Shown: positions 43,259 to 48,594 of the stretch, piece by piece
How the letters are laid out: every line of letters starts with the position of its first letter
Position numbering within the stretch: the first letter of the stretch is position 1
DNA from: Dehalococcoidia bacterium
GTDB taxonomy: Bacteria > Chloroflexota > Dehalococcoidia > SM23-28-2 > RBG-16-64-32
Assembly: GCA_030690405.1 (NCBI GenBank)
Contig: JAUYGU010000063.1
Span: 1 to 48,594, forward strand
Length of the DNA: 48,594 nt
Direction: 5' to 3'
The notes under the pieces: generated by a model
What the model was told of the DNA's origin: nothing
What the model saw: the letters and a program-made list of their open reading frames with translations, nothing else
Databases searched by the model: none
Program-made: the position numbers and the translations under genes

Positions 43259-45280
43259 ATGCGATACACGCGATTCCTTGTGCTGGGGCTGGTGGCGCTG
43301 GCAGCGGCTGGCGGCGTCCCGTCGCCGCGACCCGTCTTTGGTGCAACCTTCAACGTGAACAGCACCGCCGACGCCGTGGACGCAAGCCCCGGCAACGGCG
43401 TGTGCGCCACGGCCGGGGGTCAGTGCACTCTTCGCGCAGCGATCCAGGAGGCCAACGCCTTGGTCGGCCTCGACACGATCACTGTGCCTCACGGCACCTA
43501 CACGCTGGCGGTGATTGGTCAGGACGAGGACACAGGTGCCAGAGGAGACCTTGACGTACGAGATGATGTGATCATCACCGGAGACGGAGCCTCCACGACC
43601 GCAATCAACGGTGCAGGCATCGATCGCGTTTTTGACATTGCCGGCGTTCTTTTCGTCAGCACAATCTCCGTCGACCTGAATGGCGTGAAGATTCTTGCGG
43701 GAAAGGCGACGGGAAATGGCGGCGGAATTAACGCATGGTCAGCCTCGGTGACTCTGGCCAACAGCAGCGTTGAGGGAAACACTGCTGACGGCTACGGTGG
43801 TGCGCTCTTTGCGGGCTTTAGCACGGTCACGCTGGTCGATTCCTCCATCGTGAGTAACAAATCTGGCTCCTACGGCGGAGGCATAGCAGTGCTCCCAGCA
43901 CAGCTCACCCTGGATCGAACCATTGTTTCTGGAAACACCGCCGACGAGTTCGGAGGCGGAATCGCGAGCGCATACATCAGTTCGGACTCCGTTGGCATAC
44001 ACGGCTCCACGATCACGGGCAACACTGCCGGGTGGGCGGGCGGCGGCATATACAACAGCGGGCATTCGATGACGATCACGGAGTCGCTTATCGACGACAA
44101 CGTTGCGAACGGGACTGTCTGGCCGGACATGGGTGGGGGTGGCTTGTACAACGACTCGTCGTCGACGATCGATATCATCGCCAGCCAGGTCATCAATAAC
44201 ACGACCTATCCAGCTGGCTCGGGGGGAGGAATTCTAAACAGGGGAGATTTGACCGTTAGAGAATCTTCCATAGGCGGAAATCGATACGCTCCCGGTGGCG
44301 GCATCCTCAACCTTGGGACGTCAACGGTTGAGAACACAACGATAAGCGATAACAACGTCGGCGGCGGCTTCGAGGGTGGAGGCATCTACTCGAATGGCTC
44401 CTTAGGCGTTACGAACGCCACGATCGTCGGCAACACGGGCGTCATAGGAGGCGGCATTTACGTCAGTGCAGGAACGGCCCTCCTGACGAATGTTACAGTC
44501 GCGGGCAACACCACCCAGTTTGCGGGGTATGGTGCGATTACGGCCGCAGGGTCGACGACATTGCTCAACTCGATCGTGGCGAGCAACAGCAACGGCAATT
44601 GTGGCTGGGCAATCCTAAGTGGCGGCCACAACTTGGACAGCGGCAACACCTGTGGCTTCACGGCGGCCGGTGATCTCATCAACACGGACCCGCTTCTCGG
44701 CCCCCTGGCCAACAACGGCGGCCTTACCCAGACGCACGCCCTGCTTACTGGCAGCCCCGCTATCGACGCCGGCGACAACACGGGGTGCCCCGCCACGGAC
44801 CAGCGCGGTGCCGACCGGCCGCTCGACGGTGATCAGGATGGCACTGCCACTTGCGACATCGGTGCATACGAATATGGCGATATTGACGCCGACGGCGTCC
44901 CGGACGCGTCGGACAACTGCCCGGCCTGGCCCAACGCTGACCAGTCGCTGCCGCCGTGGACGGTGCCTGCGGATGACCCCGACTGCGACGGGTTCACGGA
45001 CGCGCGCGAGACGTTCCTGACGACGGACCCCAACAACGCCTGCGCCGTCGACAACGGGACCAGCAACGAGGGGCTCCCTGACCACTGGCCGTTCGATTTT
45101 GACGACAACCAGCGGGCCGCTCTTGCGGACGTCATGGGCTACATCCCGGTGTTCAACAGCTTCGACCCGGACCCACCGTACGACCCACGGTACGACCTGA
45201 ACCAGAGCGGCGGAATCACGCTGGCGGACGTGATGTTGTACATCCCAGTGTTCAACCTGACCTGCGTGCTGCCGCCCTAG
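43259..45280 (+). CDS. CSLREA beta-helix surface protein with dockerin-like tail
   Basis: A 673-residue exported protein. Signal peptide [21 protein letters not shown]-like segment ([19 protein letters not shown]); many right-handed beta-helix turns ([40 protein letters not shown]); TDQRGADRP with [13 protein letters not shown] end; a TSP3-like stretch ([17 protein letters not shown]); and the tail [20 protein letters not shown] and [20 protein letters not shown], ending CVLPP. Start [10 protein letters not shown] at 43259 rather than 43220, because the signal begins there and GGGGTGCGCT precedes it. Probably calcium-stabilised and displayed at the surface. Confidence 0.85.
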   Translation: MRYTRFLVLGLVALAAAGGVPSPRPVFGATFNVNSTADAVDASPGNGVCATAGGQCTLRAAIQEANALVGLDTITVPHGTYTLAVIGQDEDTGARGDLDVRDDVIITGDGASTTAINGAGIDRVFDIAGVLFVSTISVDLNGVKILAGKATGNGGGINAWSASVTLANSSVEGNTADGYGGALFAGFSTVTLVDSSIVSNKSGSYGGGIAVLPAQLTLDRTIVSGNTADEFGGGIASAYISSDSVGIHGSTITGNTAGWAGGGIYNSGHSMTITESLIDDNVANGTVWPDMGGGGLYNDSSSTIDIIASQVINNTTYPAGSGGGILNRGDLTVRESSIGGNRYAPGGGILNLGTSTVENTTISDNNVGGGFEGGGIYSNGSLGVTNATIVGNTGVIGGGIYVSAGTALLTNVTVAGNTTQFAGYGAITAAGSTTLLNSIVASNSNGNCGWAILSGGHNLDSGNTCGFTAAGDLINTDPLLGPLANNGGLTQTHALLTGSPAIDAGDNTGCPATDQRGADRPLDGDQDGTATCDIGAYEYGDIDADGVPDASDNCPAWPNADQSLPPWTVPADDPDCDGFTDARETFLTTDPNNACAVDNGTSNEGLPDHWPFDFDDNQRAALADVMGYIPVFNSFDPDPPYDPRYDLNQSGGITLADVMLYIPVFNLTCVLPP

Positions 45281-45285
45281 CGCGG

Positions 45286-45465
45286 TGGGACCTCGTGCCG
45301 GACGGTGTGATCAACATCTCGGACGTGTTCTTCCTGCTACCGCCAACCTTCGGCACCGCCGTTCCTCCCACGAGTGCGCGGCGGGACATCGTGCCGGACA
45401 ATGTGATCAACATCTCGGACGTGTTCAAGGTGCTGCCGCCGTACTTCGGGGTGGTCTGCACGTAG
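45286..45465 (+). pseudogene. Orphan dockerin-like C-terminal fragment
   Basis: A 59-residue open stretch in another frame just after the stop of the preceding gene: WDLVPDGVINISDVFFLLPP, TFGTAVPPTSARRD, IVPDNVINISDVFKVLPP and YFGVVCT then TAG. Two EF-hand-like repeats, (D)LVPDGVINISDVF and IVPDNVINISDVF, are obvious, but the type differs from the tail at 45280. There is no start codon, so it is the leftover of a deleted gene or a tail joined by a frame change. Confidence 0.75.
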
Positions 45466-45522
45466 GGGGACGCGGGAACTGGCCGGCGCCGCTTTGCGGC
45501 CGGGTGCTACGCCTGAGCTCCG

Positions 45523-46067
45523 TCAGGCCAGCTGGAGAATCGACGGCGCGACGCGGCCGTCCTCGATCTCCAGATAGCCGATCGTGCCCAGCCGCAGGCT
45601 CAGGTGGTTGGGGAACGCAGGGCTGCCGGGGTTGACGATGAGCACGCCCTTCACGGTCGTGATCTCCGCCGCGTGGGTGCTCCCGCGCACGATTACGTTC
45701 ACCGGCCCGCCGAAGAAGTGGCGCATCAGCCCCTCCAGAGTGCGCTGCGGCGGCGCCTCCGGCAGCGGCAGGTCGTGCACGAGCCCGATGCGCAGGGGGC
45801 CCCGTCCGGACCGTCCAGGGTGAGCACCCGCGATTCGCGGAGCCGCGGGTCGGTCGGCGGGACGGTGCGCTGCCAGCCGCCATAGTCGCCGTTGCCGCTC
45901 ACGGCCAGCACCGGCGCCAGCGGCTCCAGCCAGTCGAGCACGGCGGGGTCGTGGAGGTCTCCCGCGTGCATGATGAGGTCGACGCCGCGGAGGGCGTCGT
46001 ACACCTGCGGCCAGAGGTCGCGGCCCGCCGTCGGTATGTGGGTGTCGGAGATGAGCCCGATACGCAT
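45523..46067 (-). pseudogene. YfcE-type phosphodiesterase with one frameshift
   Basis: The protein begins MRIGLISDTHIP (metal ligands D, H), then LIMHAGDLHDP, VSGNGDYGGW and, after a break, GLVHDLPLPE and VIVRGSTHAAEITTVKG, VLIVNPGSPAFPNH: all standard calcineurin-like phosphoesterase motifs in the right order. The reading frame breaks at 45795-45803 (a G5C4 run on the plus strand) where one base is missing. If the base is restored the product is about 180 residues. A sequencing error is likely. Confidence 0.75.
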
Positions 46068-46119
46068 GACAGGTGGCAGCACCAATGTTACCAGACGCGC
46101 CGCGACCGGCGGATGAGTT

Positions 46120-46184
46120 GGCCACAGATTGGCGCAGATTGGCGCAGGTCTCCCCACCCCGCTCGCTCTGAGCCTGTCGAGGGG
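46120..46184. repeat. Dispersed repeats after the phosphodiesterase
   Basis: 46120-46148 is the inverted ATCTGTG repeat (GGCCACAGATTGGCGCAGAT) and 46166-46184 a shortened 24-bp repeat (CTCTGAGCCTGTCGAGGGG). Both lie between the phosphodiesterase start and the anchor fragment. Confidence 0.7.
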
Positions 46185-46211
46185 CGAACCGGGTTCGTGT
46201 CGCGCCTCGCG

Positions 46212-46337
46212 CTACTGTGACAGGCGCCGGCGGACGTACCAGCCACCCACGCCCAGGGCGAGCGCACCCGCGACGGCCGCTGCGATGGGCGCGGCGTAGT
46301 CGCGGGCGGAGGAGGAGCCGGAGGCGTCGGCTGGCGG
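46212..46337 (-). pseudogene. Remnant of a surface-protein membrane anchor
   Basis: A 41-residue stretch, PPADASGSSSARDYAAPIAA then AVAGALALGVGG and WYVRRRLSQ. It matches the membrane anchor at the end of the beta-helix protein at 21415 (GGWYARRRWLP). Nothing upstream looks like the missing body, so this is probably the tail of a deleted gene. Confidence 0.6.
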
Positions 46338-46471
46338 CTGCCACGGCCGCCGCGGAGCGGCGCTGGCGGCGGCCCGGCGCCGGGGAGCGGCGAGGCGGGA
46401 ACTCCGGAGTAAACGCCCCAGGACCAGATACGCTGGCACCGGCGTCGAAGACTCCATCCCGCCGCAGGCCG

Positions 46472-46500
46472 TTGCTTGGGCCTACGGGCGTGGATATAAT
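46472..46500 (+). promoter_or_regulatory. Promoter of the uspA operon
   Basis: TTGCTT (46472-46477), a 17-bp spacer and TATAAT (46495-46500). Transcription would start 55 bp before the uspA start. Confidence 0.6.
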
Positions 46501-46562
46501 ACTCTGACGGCTCTGGGAGCCTGCCTGCCAGTGGACGGGCTCATGGAAAAGGTCGATCGCGC

Positions 46563-47015
46563 TTGGAATTTAGTTCGATACAGCTCAAAGAGATACTCGT
46601 TCCGGTTGATGGTTCCCAGGCCGCGATGGACGCTCTAGCCTTGGCCTGTGTCCTGGCCAAGCGCAACAAGGGGAAGGTCTACGCAGTGTACGTGATCGAA
46701 GTGGCGCGGACCCGGCCCCTTGACGCCGACCTCAGCCCCGAGGCCAGAGAGGGCGAGGAGATCCTCGCCCGCGCCGAGGAGGTGGCCGACTCGCTGGACT
46801 TCGAGGTCACCGGGGAGCTCCTCCAGGCCCGCGACGCCGGTCACGCCATCGTGGACGAGGCGATAGAGCGTGGTGTGGACGCCATCCTCGCCGGCACCAG
46901 CCACACACGGCCGCTGGGCGAGGTCCAGCTTGGCAATACGGCGCAGTACGTCCTCAGGAACGCCCCCTGCCAGGTGATCATCTGCCGCTCGGCGGCGGGG
47001 AGCGCCGGCCGGTGA
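46563..47015 (+). CDS. Universal stress protein A family
   Basis: A 150-residue cytosolic UspA-fold protein. KEILVPVDGSQAAMDALALA forms strand 1 and helix 1; AGTSHTRPLGEVQLGNTAQYV followed by APCQVIIC is the nucleotide-binding G-x2-G-type loop and final strand, so it may bind ATP. The start TTG at 46563 has GGAAAAGG upstream. It is coupled to the following TrkA-type gene by a 4-bp overlap (GTGA), which suggests it takes part in ion-transport control. Confidence 0.88.
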   Translation: MEFSSIQLKEILVPVDGSQAAMDALALACVLAKRNKGKVYAVYVIEVARTRPLDADLSPEAREGEEILARAEEVADSLDFEVTGELLQARDAGHAIVDEAIERGVDAILAGTSHTRPLGEVQLGNTAQYVLRNAPCQVIICRSAAGSAGR

Positions 47016-47437
47016 AGGTCCTGATCATGGGCTGCGGCCGGGTAGGGGCGGAGCTGGCGGTGATGCTGGACCAGGAGGGACACGAGGTCACCGTACTCGA
47101 CCGGAGCCCCGACGCTTTCCGGCGGCTGCCGCCTGAATTCGGCGGACACCGCGTCGTCGGCAACGGGATCGACCAGGAGGTGCTGGCGCGGATTGGGGTG
47201 GCGGAGATGGACGCCTTCGTGTCGGTGACCCAGGGCGACAACCGCAACGTCATGGCCGCCCAGATGGCCAAGCACCTGTTCGGCGTGAAACGCGTCGTCT
47301 GCCGCATATACGACCCGATCCGGGAGGTGCTCTACCACGAGCTGGGCCTGGAGACGATCAGCCCCACAAAGGTCGGCGCCAAGCTGCTCAAGGAGGCGCT
47401 GGAGCGGGAGCCCGCGGTCAGCGGGAGCGGCGACTAG
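47012..47437 (+). CDS. TrkA-N (RCK) protein
   Basis: A 141-residue Rossmann-fold protein with the NAD-binding MGCGRVGAELAVML. It has only the N-terminal nucleotide-binding half of TrkA. It ends with LGLETISPTKVGAKLLKEAL. GTG start inside the uspA end. With the next gene it probably makes a two-part regulator of a K+ channel or transporter that is not in the window. Confidence 0.9.
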   Translation: MKVLIMGCGRVGAELAVMLDQEGHEVTVLDRSPDAFRRLPPEFGGHRVVGNGIDQEVLARIGVAEMDAFVSVTQGDNRNVMAAQMAKHLFGVKRVVCRIYDPIREVLYHELGLETISPTKVGAKLLKEALEREPAVSGSGD

Positions 47438-48145
47438 ATGTACATCATCGTCGTCGGCGGCGGCAAGGTAGGCTACTATCTAGCGAAAGAGCTGGTCGAG
47501 GAGGGCAACGAGGTTCTCATCATCGAGAAGGACGCCGCCAAGGCGGAGCGCATCGCTGAGGAGCTGGGCGACATCTCTCTGCGCGGCGACGGCTGCGAGG
47601 CGTCCACCATGGAGATGGCGGGCTTCGGCCGTGCCGACATGGTGATCGCCGTGACGGGCGACGACGAAGACAACCTGGTGACCTGTCAGGTGGCGAAGGC
47701 CAAGTTCAAGGTGCCGCGCACGATAGCGCGCATCAACAACCCTAAGAACGAGGAGATATTCAAGAAGCTGGGCATCGACACCACGGTGAGCGCTACCACC
47801 GCCATCCTCTCGCAGATCGAGCAGGAGCTCCCGACCCACCCGCTGATCCCGCTGCTCACGCTCAAGGGCGGCGGGCTCGAGATCGTCGAGGTGAAGGTGC
47901 CGGAGAACTCCGCCGTCGTCGGCAAGCGCATCGCCGATGTGCTCCTGCCGCAGCAGTCGCTCATCGCCCTCGTCGTGGATGAGGACGGCGAGCCGAAGGT
48001 GCCGCGGGCCGATACCGTGCTGCGGGCGGGGGACGAGGTGGTGGCGGTCACTCGCACGGAGAACGAGGACGCCCTGCGGGCCGTGCTCACGGCCTCGGCC
48101 AGCTACGGTCCCTACGGGGCACCGGCAGACACCACCCGCCAATGA
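47438..48145 (+). CDS. TrkA-family potassium uptake regulator
   Basis: A 235-residue protein with both halves: N-terminal NAD-binding domain (YIIVVGGGKVGYYLAKELV; VTGDDEDNLVTCQVAKAKF) and a C-terminal TrkA-C domain (GLEIVEVKVPENSAVVGKRI; DTVLRAGDEVVAVTRTENED). ATG starts the base after the stop of the preceding gene. It gates potassium uptake in response to nucleotides. It ends with TGA overlapping the pheA ATG (ATGA). Confidence 0.93.
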   Translation: MYIIVVGGGKVGYYLAKELVEEGNEVLIIEKDAAKAERIAEELGDISLRGDGCEASTMEMAGFGRADMVIAVTGDDEDNLVTCQVAKAKFKVPRTIARINNPKNEEIFKKLGIDTTVSATTAILSQIEQELPTHPLIPLLTLKGGGLEIVEVKVPENSAVVGKRIADVLLPQQSLIALVVDEDGEPKVPRADTVLRAGDEVVAVTRTENEDALRAVLTASASYGPYGAPADTTRQ

Positions 48146-48594
48146 GCCGCCGCCTCGCCTTCCTGGGTCCGCCCGGGACGTTCAGCGAGGAGGCCGCTCT
48201 GCGCTACGACCCCGAAGCTCAGCACCTACCCTTCGTGAGCATCAGCGCCGTCGCCGCCGCTGTCGATTCCGGCATGGCCGACGAAGGCATCGTGCCGATC
48301 GAGAACAGCCTTGAAGGCTCCGTCACGGAGACGCTGGACGTCCTCATCCACGATTCGCAGCTCGCCCTGAAGAACGAGATCGTCCTGCCCATCGAGCACC
48401 TGCTGCTGGCGCGGCCGGGAACGAAGCCAGGCGACGTGAAGGTGATCTCCTCGATCCCGCAGGCGCTGGCCCAGTGCCGGCTGTGGATCGAGTCCAATAT
48501 TCCCGGCGCGCGGCTCATGCCGTCCTCGAGCACAGCGGACGCGGCGCGCTATGTGGCGGAGCACCCGCAGTTTAAGAACGAGATCGCCTGTATC
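48142..48594 (+). CDS. pheA: Prephenate dehydratase, 5' part
   Basis: 151 residues are present; the gene runs off the end of the window. The protein begins RRLAFLGPPGTFSEEAALRY, then GIVPIENSLEGSVTETLD and IEHLLLARPG, the substrate-binding segments of prephenate dehydratase (phenylalanine synthesis). STADAARYVAEHP comes near the cut. A C-terminal ACT domain would follow if full-length. ATGA overlap with the TrkA gene. Confidence 0.95.
   Translation, partial: MSRRLAFLGPPGTFSEEAALRYDPEAQHLPFVSISAVAAAVDSGMADEGIVPIENSLEGSVTETLDVLIHDSQLALKNEIVLPIEHLLLARPGTKPGDVKVISSIPQALAQCRLWIESNIPGARLMPSSSTADAARYVAEHPQFKNEIACI

Overview
The window looks like chromosomal DNA of a GC-rich member of the Chloroflexota, most likely Dehalococcoidia or a relative. 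This is a judgement from gene content and style, not from a database search. The signs are a menaquinone-type UbiA prenyltransferase, two LLM (luciferase-like, often F420-dependent) oxidoreductases, a TgpA/DUF58/MoxR cluster, a Ycf45/SpoIIIAA-like ATPase next to tmk, pdxS/pdxT, and large exported proteins ending in dockerin-like tails. No tRNA, rRNA or CRISPR array was seen. Genes lie on both strands, coding density is high, and several starts sit only 6-9 nt behind a -10 box, which suggests leaderless transcripts.

Layout. 1-9.7 kb: dnaK, a small possibly acquired gene bracketed by a duplicated dnaK tail, a PspC protein, a UbiA prenyltransferase, a four-gene metal/membrane operon (DUF1326, DUF4242, DUF2182, NrtS-like), then dnaJ, prmA and rsmE. 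9.7-16.3 kb: an M23 lipoprotein (minus strand), then moxR, DUF58, a TgpA-like protein that has lost its catalytic triad, and an alkyltransferase. 16.3-21 kb: a DUF6941-like protein, a BrnT/BrnA-like toxin-antitoxin pair and dnaE. 21-35 kb: a surface-protein region (a CSLREA/parallel beta-helix protein, a frameshifted sugar-dehydrogenase/LamG/FN3 protein, a dockerin-tailed protein, a seven-repeat propeller protein), interrupted by a catabolic group (two LLM oxidoreductases, an SDR, an alpha/beta hydrolase, a membrane protein). 35-43 kb: housekeeping genes on the minus strand (thrB-lysC; pdxS-hicB-hicA-pdxT-GNAT-ATPase-tmk). 43-46.4 kb: a second CSLREA/dockerin protein, debris of two other surface proteins and a frameshifted phosphodiesterase. 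46.5-48.6 kb: uspA, two TrkA-type proteins and the start of pheA.

The most unusual material is not the genes but the repeats. There are (i) intergenic tandem arrays of several unrelated 7-bp units, always with period 7; (ii) a ~24-bp dispersed repeat inserted three times in frame in dnaE; (iii) a 27-bp double-hairpin repeat found in frame in prmA and also sitting inside a copy of the 24-bp repeat; (iv) a ~250-bp element present twice, each copy upstream of a surface-protein gene and each ending at a heptamer array; and (v) a 54-bp duplication of the dnaK 3' end flanking a small cassette-like gene.

Four surface-protein genes (five start codons) share a GGGGTGCG sequence just before the start; three of these genes also have a TTGACA-16 bp-TATxxT promoter. 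Three surface proteins plus one orphan fragment carry the same kind of C-terminal calcium-binding/dockerin-like tail, which points to a common display or assembly system. Four single-base frameshifts, all in short C/G runs, may be decay or sequencing error and need read-level checking.
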